A stretch of DNA of 64,000 nt from Burkholderiaceae bacterium (lineage in GTDB: Bacteria; Pseudomonadota; Gammaproteobacteria; Burkholderiales; Burkholderiaceae_D), in contig SCTK01000013.1 in assembly GCA_004298905.1 (NCBI GenBank), positions 1-64,000 on the forward strand, written 5' to 3'. Below, one piece after another: positions 1 through 7,126 of this stretch. Position 1 is the first letter of the stretch, and each line of letters opens with the position of its first letter. The translations under genes and the position numbers were made by a program. The notes under the pieces were generated by a model. That model ran no database searches. It saw only the letters and a list, made by a program, of their open reading frames with translations, and was not told the DNA's origin.

Positions 1-96
1 GCTATCGGTGCCGCCATGCGCAAGCTCGCTCATCTATGCTTCGGCGTCGTTAAATCCGGCAAACCCTATGATCAACATTGGCTCGCTCACCCTTGA
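1..96 (+). mobile_element. IS110-family transposase, C-terminal end (partial)
   Basis: The first 31 codons read AIGAAMRKLAHLCFGVVKSG and continue to a TGA at 94-96. The AAMRKL..CFGVxKSGKPYD pattern is the usual C-terminus of IS110/IS1111-group DEDD transposases, which act on DNA ends. The 5' part lies outside the window. The short sequence after the stop (97-133) should hold the element's right end, and the neighbouring minus-strand gene ends at 134, so the insertion abuts a gene cassette. Some IS1111 relatives are known to target integron attC sites, which fits this position. Family assignment rests on about 30 residues. Confidence 0.7.
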
Positions 97-133
97 CAAG
101 CAAGACGGTATCTACGCGCTCAATGCAATCCCC

Positions 134-730
134 TTAATGTGAAATATAGATTGGCGCTACCACAGGAAAGCGCATCTTGTCCTGCAATTGGATCGGAGGA
201 ACCGGGACTTCTTTATCAGTGACGACAATAGAAGGAAAGTGAAATTGAGCTTCACTAACGCGTCGATTCATTCTGAAGCTCGTTTCGATGTAAGGCCCGT
301 ATCCCACCGCTAGATAGTCAGTAATCCCCGGCAATGAGGAACCACCGAGTAGTGGGTTTGTGTTGAGAACCACCTTTTGTAGAACGGTCTGGCTCCGCTT
401 ATCAACGATCGTCATTTCATTCGTAGCCCAGCGGGTAGTCACTCCGTTCAGCGGCGCGAATCGCACGGTAACGTGGGTTTCATCAGGCCCGTAACCATAC
501 GCATTGATTCCCAGATATCTAACTTCTGGAACATCAACGATACAAAGCCAACCCATGAGCTTGGGTCTTGAAGGACACGGCGATGAATCGTCGTGCGTTA
601 TAGAGAGGTTAGATTTGTAACCGACCATGCAGCCGCTTATAACAACAGCGGTGAATAAAACAATAGAGATCGTTGCTAATTTTGGAAAACCCCAATTACC
701 CGGAAAATTTTTATTTTTTCGACGTCGCAT
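134..730 (-). CDS. Cassette-borne lipoprotein of unknown function
   Basis: 198 residues. The N-terminus has a basic stretch, a hydrophobic segment at about residues 17-33 and a lipobox ending VISGC (Cys34), so it is probably exported and lipidated. I recognise no domain in the mature part. The start ATG (730-728) lies 13 bp from an attC-like site (743-814), and the stop is next to the end of an IS110-type element. Closely packed gene and recombination site is the form of an integron gene cassette. Base composition is lower in GC than the housekeeping genes. The gene is real by layout and signal peptide; its function is unknown. Confidence 0.65.
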   Translation of the reverse strand: MRRRKNKNFPGNWGFPKLATISIVLFTAVVISGCMVGYKSNLSITHDDSSPCPSRPKLMGWLCIVDVPEVRYLGINAYGYGPDETHVTVRFAPLNGVTTRWATNEMTIVDKRSQTVLQKVVLNTNPLLGGSSLPGITDYLAVGYGPYIETSFRMNRRVSEAQFHFPSIVVTDKEVPVPPIQLQDKMRFPVVAPIYISH

Positions 731-742
731 GGTTTGTGGTTA

Positions 743-814
743 GCCTAACGTGTGACATGAGGGGCTGACCAAAGGCGCAGCCTTTGGGCAGTCCCCTCGA
801 TGGAAGGGTTGGGC
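743..814 (-). other. attC-like integron recombination site 1
   Basis: A 72-bp imperfect palindrome. On the minus strand it begins GCCCAAC (814-808), just after the stop codon of the upstream gene, and ends GTTAGGC (749-743), matching the RYYYAAC / GTTRRRY ends of attC sites. The two halves pair through CATGAGGGG and CCCCTCGATG with one extrahelical base, then CCAAAGG/CCTTTGG around a short loop. Nearly the same arms occur at 1260-1337. Orientation agrees with the neighbouring minus-strand genes. Confidence 0.8.
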
Positions 815-815
815 G

Positions 816-1256
816 TCATTTTGGCGCTGCTGAGGCAATTTTTCGCAGCGACTCCAGGCGACGGCTTACCTGCACGCGATCTCCATTGCTGGAGCGAAAC
901 GAACCCGTTGGAAGGAACACCATGTCGTGCTCGTCTGGGAAGAGCACGTACTCGTCACCGACAACCAGGCCTAGGCTGCACTTGTTGGTTGGGAATGGGA
1001 GGTCTCGGACGGCGCCAGACGAAGGCGGAGTTCCCTTCAGAACTTCCCTCACTTCGAAGCGCGCCTCGACTACCTCAAATGTTTGAGCGCGGCCAGTCCC
1101 CACGGTTAATGTGGCCGCCCGGACTTCGGTGACGCGGGCCCGAAAGACTGAGTTGGACGCCGCGAATAGCTCTGCGTCGGATCGGACCGCATAGCGACAC
1201 GCCATTGCGGGAACGGTCAGAACCAAGAGCGTAGCGAGCAGCGTGATGTGCCTCAT
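816..1256 (-). CDS. Cassette-borne secreted protein of unknown function
   Basis: 146 residues from the ATG at 1256. A TTG three codons upstream would lie inside the attC site and is less likely. A signal peptide is clear (hydrophobic residues about 5-16, cleavage after AMA). The mature protein starts with Cys and has a second Cys (NKCSLGL), a FRARVTEVR strand and a VGDEYVLFP segment. That arrangement recalls the small secreted TIMP/netrin-like beta-barrel proteins common in bacteria, but this is only an impression. The gene is bounded on both sides by attC-like sites, with the TGA at 818-816 touching site 1, so it forms a complete one-gene cassette. Confidence 0.65.
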   Translation of the reverse strand: MRHITLLATLLVLTVPAMACRYAVRSDAELFAASNSVFRARVTEVRAATLTVGTGRAQTFEVVEARFEVREVLKGTPPSSGAVRDLPFPTNKCSLGLVVGDEYVLFPDEHDMVFLPTGSFRSSNGDRVQVSRRLESLRKIASAAPK

Positions 1257-1259
1257 GAC

Positions 1260-1337
1260 GCCCAACGTTTGACATGAGGGGCAGCCAACAGACGGCGAAG
1301 CCGGCTGTTGGATGTCCGCTCGATGGAAGGGTTAGGC
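1260..1337 (-). other. attC-like integron recombination site 2
   Basis: A 78-bp imperfect palindrome with ends GCCCAAC (1260-1266) and GTTAGGC (1331-1337) on the plus strand; both ends fit the attC consensus read on either strand. The CATGAGGGG and CGATGGAAGG segments are shared with site 1, while the central stem (CCAACAG/CTGTTGG) differs. Conserved outer arms with a variable centre are usual for attC sites of one array. The left end lies 3 bp upstream of the ATG of the 816-1256 gene. Confidence 0.8.
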
Positions 1338-1351
1338 GACATTGCTCGCTC

Positions 1352-1972
1352 TCAATGGGAATTTAGTTCGCCGAACACTACCGCCAAGCCTGCTCGGACG
1401 GCGCGCTCCAGCAGCGCGCGGTGAGATTTGAGATACGCGAAGACGTAAGCAAGGCTCTCGCCCTCTTCATCATTGGGAAGGCACGGGTCATGCGAGTCAG
1501 CCGCTGCGTTCAGCAGAGAAAGAACCTCAGCCTCCGTGTGCTCATAGACCCAACCATCGCGAACGGTAGCGGTCTTCGAATAGATTATCTCCGCCGACAT
1601 CGGAGGGATTCCAACGCCAAAGATTTCTGTGAACCGCACGTAGGGCGCTTTCGTTGCCTCCACCACAACGCCGGGTACTTGTGCAACGTAGGCAAGGAGC
1701 GCGTCTAGTTGAGCGGCTGCTTCACGAAGACTGGAGCCATGGAGAGTGCGCGCGTCGTCCAGGAGGTAGAGCCTATCCATTTTTGGCACCAGCGCGCAGA
1801 TGCGCCGAACGGTCGCAAGCAATGCTCCGTTTCTCGAATGTGAGTAAACGAAGTCGTCGTTTGCCCGATCCCGCAGCGCTTCGTGTGGATGGCGCAGAGC
1901 TTCGTTAGGCTCTTGCTGTAGCGCGAGCTCACAAGGCGCAGAGAAAGCGAACGTGTAGGAGTACCAGCTCAT
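1352..1972 (-). CDS. Cassette-borne hypothetical protein
   Basis: 206 residues from the ATG at 1972 (MSWYSYTFAF). The reading frame stays open upstream to 2263, but that extension would run through the GTTAGGC core and the inverted repeats at 1977-2122, so the shorter start is preferred. The protein is probably soluble and acidic, with alternating helical stretches; I see no catalytic motif or known family. Its stop (1354-1352) is 14 bp from attC site 2, giving normal cassette geometry. It would be the first cassette after ampD and could be read from the ampD operon. Confidence 0.55.
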   Translation of the reverse strand: MSWYSYTFAFSAPCELALQQEPNEALRHPHEALRDRANDDFVYSHSRNGALLATVRRICALVPKMDRLYLLDDARTLHGSSLREAAAQLDALLAYVAQVPGVVVEATKAPYVRFTEIFGVGIPPMSAEIIYSKTATVRDGWVYEHTEAEVLSLLNAAADSHDPCLPNDEEGESLAYVFAYLKSHRALLERAVRAGLAVVFGELNSH

Positions 1973-1976
1973 CGCG

Positions 1977-2122
1977 CCTAACGTGATGTATACGACATCG
2001 TTTGTCCAATAATCCCGGAGAGATGTCGTATAACTCCGGCTTGGAATACATAACGCATTGAATTCATTGGGCTGCCAAATTATCCGGAAAATAAAAATGC
2101 CGACAAATACGACATCTCTCCG
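1977..2122. repeat. Inverted-repeat segment with a core half-site, possible attI or degenerate attC
   Basis: On the minus strand a GTTAGGC core (1983-1977) stands 4 bp before the first cassette ATG. Beyond it, TATACGACATC (1989-1999) pairs with GATGTCGTATA (2022-2032), and CGGAGAGATGTCGTAT (2016-2031) is a perfect 16-bp inverted repeat of 2107-2122. It lacks the arms shared by the two attC sites. It may be an attI-type site, a diverged attC, or a small mobile element. No intI gene is present between here and ampD. Confidence 0.45.
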
Positions 2123-2217
2123 CTCCTGCCAAACAGGCTGAAACCGAGCATACCGAAGGTATTTCAGTGGAACAAGTTTTTTCTGTTGCCTTGTCGCAGG
2201 TTGCGTCGTGCCGCCTG

Positions 2218-2766
2218 TCAGCGCATGTCCGGCAGTTGCGCCAGCGCAAAGTAGTGCGCCCAATCAAAGCTGGGGCCGGGGTCGGTTTTGCGGCCGGGGG
2301 CGATGTCGCTGTGGGCAGCAATCGCGGTCAGCGGATACGTGGCGAACAGCTGCTGGGTGAGCCAGGCGAGGGTGCGGTACTGGGCTGGGGTGTAGGGGAT
2401 TTCTCCGGTGCCCTCGAGTTCGATGCCGATGGAGAAATCGTTGCAGCGTTCGCGGCCTTTGAATGACGAGACGCCGGCGTGCCAGGCGCGCTGGCGGCAC
2501 GGGACGAACTGGGTGAGCAAGCCGCCACGGTTAATGAAGAAATGGGCCGATACGCGTACCCCACGCAGCAGATCAAACGTGGGGTGGCTGTCGCAATCGA
2601 GTTGATTGCAAAACAGATCGGTGACGGCCTGCCCGCCAAATTCTCCGGCGGGCAGGCTGATGTGATGAATTACCAGCAGGCTGATGTCATTGGGGTCGGG
2701 ACGTTCGTCACAGTTGGGCGAGGCAATTCGCGTCGTGTATTCCAACCAGCCCTGAGCGTCGAACAT
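2218..2766 (-). CDS. ampD: 1,6-anhydro-N-acetylmuramyl-L-alanine amidase
   Basis: 182 residues, the usual AmpD length (about 180). This cytoplasmic zinc amidase removes the stem peptide from 1,6-anhydro-MurNAc during peptidoglycan recycling. Visible motifs are LLVIHHISLP near residue 34 (first zinc His), the FINRGG and WHAGVS segments, SIGIELEG, and the C-terminal AHSDIAPGRKTDPG supplying the remaining zinc ligands and catalytic residues. It starts 3 bp after pilR ends, so the two are co-transcribed. AmpG, the importer of its substrate, is at 48.1-49.3 kb. No convincing terminator follows it, so transcription could continue into the cassettes at 1-2 kb. Confidence 0.95.
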   Translation of the reverse strand: MFDAQGWLEYTTRIASPNCDERPDPNDISLLVIHHISLPAGEFGGQAVTDLFCNQLDCDSHPTFDLLRGVRVSAHFFINRGGLLTQFVPCRQRAWHAGVSSFKGRERCNDFSIGIELEGTGEIPYTPAQYRTLAWLTQQLFATYPLTAIAAHSDIAPGRKTDPGPSFDWAHYFALAQLPDMR

Positions 2767-2769
2767 GGT

Positions 2770-4245
2770 TCAGACACCCAGACGCTGAATGCGATAGCGC
2801 AGCGTGCGAAAACTCACGCCAAGCAACTTGGCCGCTGCGGTGCGATTGTCGTGCGTCTGTTGCAGGGCGCGGCGAATCAACTGACGCTCGACTTCTTCCA
2901 GATAGCCGACCAGATCGGCGGGCAAGGCATCGGGTAGCACCACTTCAGACAACGCCCCAGGCGTTGCCGTCACCGTCTGACCATCGTCGTCGAAGCGATG
3001 CAGTAATTCAGCCAGGCCGAGATCTTCCGGCAACACCTGGCCATCGCTGGAAAATGCCAGCGCGCGTTCGAGAATGTTTTCCAGCTCGCGCACATTGCCG
3101 GGAAAATCGTAACGTTCCAGAGCAGCAATCGCTTCATCGCTGATTTCAATCTTGTCGTGGTGAATCGCGCCGCGTTTTTTCAGACGCGCGACGATGTGCG
3201 CCACCAGCGCAGGAATATCTTCGCGCCGTTCGCGCAGCGGCGGCAGGCGCAACTCGATGACGTTGAGACGATAGAACAGATCCTGGCGAAACTTGCCCTG
3301 CGCCACACACTGCGCGAGATTCTGATGCGTAGCGCTGATGATGCGCACATCGACCGGTTCTTCCTGGGTGGCGCCGACCTTGCGCACACGCTTTTCCTGA
3401 ATCGCGCGCAGCAACTTGACCTGCATCGACAAGGGCAGATCGGCCACTTCATCCAGGAACAGCGTACCGCCGTGCGCCGCGCGGAAAAAGCCGTCGTGGT
3501 CGGTATCAGCGCCGGTGAAGGCGCCTTTCTTGTGGCCGAAAAATTCCGATTCCATCAAGTGTTCGGGAATCGCGCCGCAGTTGACGGCAATGAAGGGTTG
3601 CGCGGCGCGCGCGCTGCCTTCGTGAATCAGGCGTGCCGCCAATTCCTTGCCGCAGCCGGATTCGCCATTGATCGCCACCGGCGCCATGCTGCGCGTGAGC
3701 TTGAGAATGGTGGCGCGTACCTGCTGCATCGCAGCCGACGTGCCGATCAATTGTGCCAGCACGGCTACCGGTTGTTCGACACTGCGCGCGGTATCGGGCA
3801 CGGTGTCGGCATCCGCGCCGCGCGCCAGCCGCAAACCGGTCAACACCAGCGTGCGCAAATCGTCGGGGGAAATCGGTTTGCTGACGTAATCGAAAGCGCC
3901 TGCCTTCAATGCCGCCACGGCATTCTCGGCACTGCCAAACGCGGTGATGACCGCCACTGGCAGGTCGGGGTACGTTTCCTGCAAATAGGTCACCAACTCC
4001 AGCCCCGATTGTCCGGGCAGCTTCATGTCGGTCAGGCACATGGCGTAGTGTTGCTGCGTCAACAGTTCGCGCGCCTGTTCGACCGAACCGGCAGCGTCGT
4101 GATCCAGCCCCATGCGCAACAGCGTGATGCCGATCAGTTCGCGCAGATCTTCTTCATCGTCCACCACCAGCACGCGCGGCACCTCGCCACGCCGGGTCGG
4201 GCTGCGGTTGGTGGAGCGATCTGCAACGGGATTGGATTGGCTCAT
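2770..4245 (-). CDS. pilR: Sigma-54-dependent response regulator, PilR type
   Basis: 491 residues in the NtrC layout. A receiver domain (about 22-140) carries the DD pair in VVDDEEDL and the phospho-acceptor Asp in LTDMKLPG. The AAA+ domain (about 165-400) has Walker A GESGCGKE, the sigma-54 contact loop GAFTGA and Walker B LFLDEVADL. A Fis-type helix-turn-helix ends the protein (TAAAKLLGVSFRTLRYRIQ). It follows the PilS kinase gene by 58 bp and precedes ampD by 3 bp, the common betaproteobacterial arrangement. By family it activates pilA from a sigma-54 promoter. The PilR name rests on the six-helix PilS partner and gene order; no pil genes are in the window. Confidence 0.88.
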   Translation of the reverse strand: MSQSNPVADRSTNRSPTRRGEVPRVLVVDDEEDLRELIGITLLRMGLDHDAAGSVEQARELLTQQHYAMCLTDMKLPGQSGLELVTYLQETYPDLPVAVITAFGSAENAVAALKAGAFDYVSKPISPDDLRTLVLTGLRLARGADADTVPDTARSVEQPVAVLAQLIGTSAAMQQVRATILKLTRSMAPVAINGESGCGKELAARLIHEGSARAAQPFIAVNCGAIPEHLMESEFFGHKKGAFTGADTDHDGFFRAAHGGTLFLDEVADLPLSMQVKLLRAIQEKRVRKVGATQEEPVDVRIISATHQNLAQCVAQGKFRQDLFYRLNVIELRLPPLRERREDIPALVAHIVARLKKRGAIHHDKIEISDEAIAALERYDFPGNVRELENILERALAFSSDGQVLPEDLGLAELLHRFDDDGQTVTATPGALSEVVLPDALPADLVGYLEEVERQLIRRALQQTHDNRTAAAKLLGVSFRTLRYRIQRLGV

Positions 4246-4303
4246 TGCTGCGGTTATGGTTGAAGACTAGCGGGATGTTGAATCATTGATCTTGAATCAC
4301 CCT

Positions 4304-5971
4304 TTACGGCACGATCGCGACGCGAATACAAAACACTTCAGCCGCCACATCGGATAGTTCGACTACTGGACGATAGTTTAGCGTGGCTTGATTGACCAGA
4401 CACAACTCACGCGCAATATACAAACCCAGCCCGGTGCCGCGCGCATCTGTCGTATAGAAAGGTTCGAACATGTGTTCGCGCACCGATTGCGCCAGACCCG
4501 GACCGCGGTCGGCGACGCCGAACTCGACATAAGACACACCGTGCTTTTCCGCGCCGGCATGACAGAACAGACACACCGCGCCCGGCTGCTCACCGCCATA
4601 GCGCAAGGCATTGGCCAAGAGATTCACCAGCACGCGGCGCAACTGTGACGCTTCAAAACGAATCGCCATCCAATCCAGCAGGTCGATGCGCAATTCCAGA
4701 CGCTCGGCAGGCAAGCCCTGTTCGCTCAGATATTCCGGGCCGAACTGGCGCAGAAACGGCCCCAGGAACAGCGGTTCGGCGGTCACCGGTTCACGCCGGC
4801 TCAGTTGCAGCACATCTTCGACAATACGGTTAATACGCTGGGTGTTGACTTCGATGATGTGGGTCAATCTTTGCTGCGTCGGATTGTCGCTGTCTTCGGC
4901 CAGCAAGGCGCTGGCATGGCGCACTGCCGACAGCGGATTGCGAATTTCATGCGCGATGCTGGCCGACAGCCGCCCCATCGCGGCGAGCTTGAGTTGCTGC
5001 GCACGCGCTTCGACCACGCCGAGGTCTTCCAAAAACACCAGCACGTCGCCGCCCTTGCGTTGCGGCGCCATGAAGCGTGCGCGAATGCGCCGCAGCGCGG
5101 GCGCCATCAGGCTGGATACGGTGACCAGCCCGGGCGGCGCATCGAAATCAACCACTTCATTGGTCCAGCTCGGCTGCGATTGCCAGGCGCGGAATCTTTC
5201 CAGCAATTGCGACCAACCCGCAGACAGTGAAAATCGCTCGGACGGTCCGAGCAAATCGACTGCGGCCGGATTGCATTGATGCACGGCCCCATCGTCCGCG
5301 CCCAGCACCACGACGCCATTGGGCATGTCGGCAATGATGAGCTTGTTGATTTCGAGCTGGTTCTGAAAATCCTGTCCGCGTTGCGCCGCCAGCCGCTCCT
5401 GGCGGAGCAAGCGCTGCGCCAGGCCGTTCATGATCAGCGCCGCGATGAAGCAGGCAAACCCGGTCAAACCCGCCTGAAACAAGGCGCCGCCAGAATCGGT
5501 ATCGTGCAGCAGGCGAAAAAAAGCATCGCCCAGCAAAACCAGCGTCGCCATCGCCGCTGAAAACAGCGCCATCGGCAAGGGACTGAGGATCGACGCGCCC
5601 GCGACCGGCATCAACATCAGCACACCCAGTCCGCTGCCGGAAGATCCGGCCGCGCGCATCAGCGCAGCCACGAACACGATGTCGGTGACGATGTGCGCCA
5701 GCAGCTGCAAATAAAAACGCTGCGGCCGCAGCAACATCAGGATCAGGTAGCCCACGGCAGCCGCCAGATAGCCCCAGACCAGAATCAGAAACGCGTTCCG
5801 GTCCATGCTCCCCAGCAGCATCCTGGGTTCGAAAATCCAGATCGAAGCCAGCAATGCGATCGGCACCATCATGCGCATCCAGTTCAGATAGCGCAGCGAT
5901 ACCCACACCGACCGTGATGGATCGGGCAGTGAAAAATAGAACGTGGAAGTTTTAGCGACGGGCGCTGTCAC
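4304..5971 (-). CDS. pilS: Sensor histidine kinase, PilS type
   Basis: 555 residues from a GTG at 5971 that overlaps the TGA of the upstream PP0621-type gene (GTGA), which suggests translational coupling. The frame is open further to 6082, but that would overlap the neighbour's coding region. The N-terminal part is a compact six-helix membrane block (about residues 20-190), then a PAS-like region (about 210-320), the phospho-acceptor H-box SIAHEIRNPLSAVRHAS, and a HATPase domain with GPGLAQSVREHMFEPFYT and GTGLGLYI. It should sit in the inner membrane and phosphorylate the adjacent PilR. In pseudomonads PilS senses pilin level; here that is inferred. Confidence 0.87.
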   Translation of the reverse strand: MTAPVAKTSTFYFSLPDPSRSVWVSLRYLNWMRMMVPIALLASIWIFEPRMLLGSMDRNAFLILVWGYLAAAVGYLILMLLRPQRFYLQLLAHIVTDIVFVAALMRAAGSSGSGLGVLMLMPVAGASILSPLPMALFSAAMATLVLLGDAFFRLLHDTDSGGALFQAGLTGFACFIAALIMNGLAQRLLRQERLAAQRGQDFQNQLEINKLIIADMPNGVVVLGADDGAVHQCNPAAVDLLGPSERFSLSAGWSQLLERFRAWQSQPSWTNEVVDFDAPPGLVTVSSLMAPALRRIRARFMAPQRKGGDVLVFLEDLGVVEARAQQLKLAAMGRLSASIAHEIRNPLSAVRHASALLAEDSDNPTQQRLTHIIEVNTQRINRIVEDVLQLSRREPVTAEPLFLGPFLRQFGPEYLSEQGLPAERLELRIDLLDWMAIRFEASQLRRVLVNLLANALRYGGEQPGAVCLFCHAGAEKHGVSYVEFGVADRGPGLAQSVREHMFEPFYTTDARGTGLGLYIARELCLVNQATLNYRPVVELSDVAAEVFCIRVAIVP

Positions 5972-6219
5972 GACGTGCTTGGGCGTTGCAGGTATTGATC
6001 GCGATGCGCCGTGCTGCAAAAGGTATAGCCCTCGGCAAACACGACTTCGCTTTGCGGCACATGCACGCCGCACTGGCGGCACTGGATCATGGCTTCGGTT
6101 GCGGACGTTTTCTCGGGTGGCGTGGGGCGCGATTGTTCGAGATCACGCGACAGCTTGCGCAGCCAGAGATACACACCCGCCAGCACCAGCAGCACCAGTG
6201 CAAGTCTCAAGATTGACAC
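5968..6219 (-). CDS. PP0621-family zinc ribbon membrane protein
   Basis: 83 residues: one N-terminal transmembrane helix (about 4-20, RLALVLLVLAGVYLWL), a short charged linker, then a small metal-binding module CRQCG...FCSTAHRDQYL, likely a treble-clef zinc site. Proteins of this family (named from Pseudomonas PP0621) sit next to pilS in many beta- and gammaproteobacteria; their role is unknown. It is 16 bp downstream of the ccsA-like gene and overlaps the pilS start by 4 bp, so all are in one transcript. Confidence 0.8.
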   Translation of the reverse strand: MSILRLALVLLVLAGVYLWLRKLSRDLEQSRPTPPEKTSATEAMIQCRQCGVHVPQSEVVFAEGYTFCSTAHRDQYLQRPSTS

Positions 6220-6235
6220 GTTGCTCCTCGCTATT

Positions 6236-7093
6236 TCAGAAACGATGCAAAATCACTTCGAGCACAAAACGGCTGCCCACATAGGCCAGCATCAACGCCG
6301 CAAACCCGGCCAGCGTCCAGCGCAGGGCACGTCGCCCGCGCCAGCCGTAGCGATAACGCCCGAGCAGCAGCGCACCGAAGATCAGCCAGGACAACACGGC
6401 AAACACCGTCTTGTGATCCAGATGGAAAGCCCGATGCCACAGCACCTCGGCAAACAGCACACCGGAAAGCAGCGTCAGTGTCAGCAAGACAAAACCCAGT
6501 GTGAGCATGCGGAACAGCATTTTTTCCATCGTCAGCAGCGGTGGCAGCGATTCCAGCACGCGGCTCCAGGCGCTCGCGCGCGCGGACGGCGCCGCATGCA
6601 GGCGCCGTTCCTGCGCTGTCATCAAGACCGCGTGCAAAGCTGCCATGGTCAACAGACTGTAGGCCAGAATCGCCGCCAGCAAATGCAGGCGGAAACCCCA
6701 GGCATCGGTCGCAACAAACCCTGTGCCACCAGGAAACATCCAGGGCAACAACGCCGCCGCTGCCGCCAGCGGCAACAATAACAAGGGCAGCGCCGTCAGG
6801 CGCACGGCAAAACTTTCCAGCCAGTAAAACAAAACGCCCAGCCACAACATGGTCGACAGGGCGTAGGCAAAACCGAAGTGCAGCAGTTGATCGGCGAACA
6901 TCGTTTGCACCAGCAAGATCCCATGCAGCAGCAGCGCGACCAGCAAGCCGATGCGTTCCAGCCAGACCGCCGCCATACTGCGGCCGTCAGCCATTTCGCG
7001 CGACACATGCTGCCGCCAGCCGGCATGGGCAGCCAGTGCCAGATACAAAATACTGACCAGACAATACAATACGGGGTTGGACGCCAGATTCAT
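6236..7093 (-). CDS. CcsA/YpjD-family integral membrane protein
   Basis: 285 residues from the ATG at 7093; a start 6 codons upstream is possible but crowds the ffh promoter. About eight transmembrane helices. The C-terminal half has the features of the cytochrome c assembly superfamily, with His residues in RLHLLAAILAYS, FHLDHKTVF and TLLSG. Members of this YpjD/HemX-like branch lie beside ffh in beta- and gammaproteobacteria and are not the main CcsA of cytochrome maturation; a role in haem handling is assumed rather than shown. It is divergent from ffh with 33 bp between the starts, so both promoters lie in or near that gap. Confidence 0.8.
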   Translation of the reverse strand: MNLASNPVLYCLVSILYLALAAHAGWRQHVSREMADGRSMAAVWLERIGLLVALLLHGILLVQTMFADQLLHFGFAYALSTMLWLGVLFYWLESFAVRLTALPLLLLPLAAAAALLPWMFPGGTGFVATDAWGFRLHLLAAILAYSLLTMAALHAVLMTAQERRLHAAPSARASAWSRVLESLPPLLTMEKMLFRMLTLGFVLLTLTLLSGVLFAEVLWHRAFHLDHKTVFAVLSWLIFGALLLGRYRYGWRGRRALRWTLAGFAALMLAYVGSRFVLEVILHRF

Positions 7094-7126
7094 GGCGCAA
7101 GTGTAACGCAAGCAGGACGCAAACCG

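Noticed and set aside
1352-2263. A 303-residue version of the first cassette gene
   Set aside because: The N-terminal 97 residues would be encoded by the recombination core and inverted repeats; the ATG at 1972 fits cassette layout.
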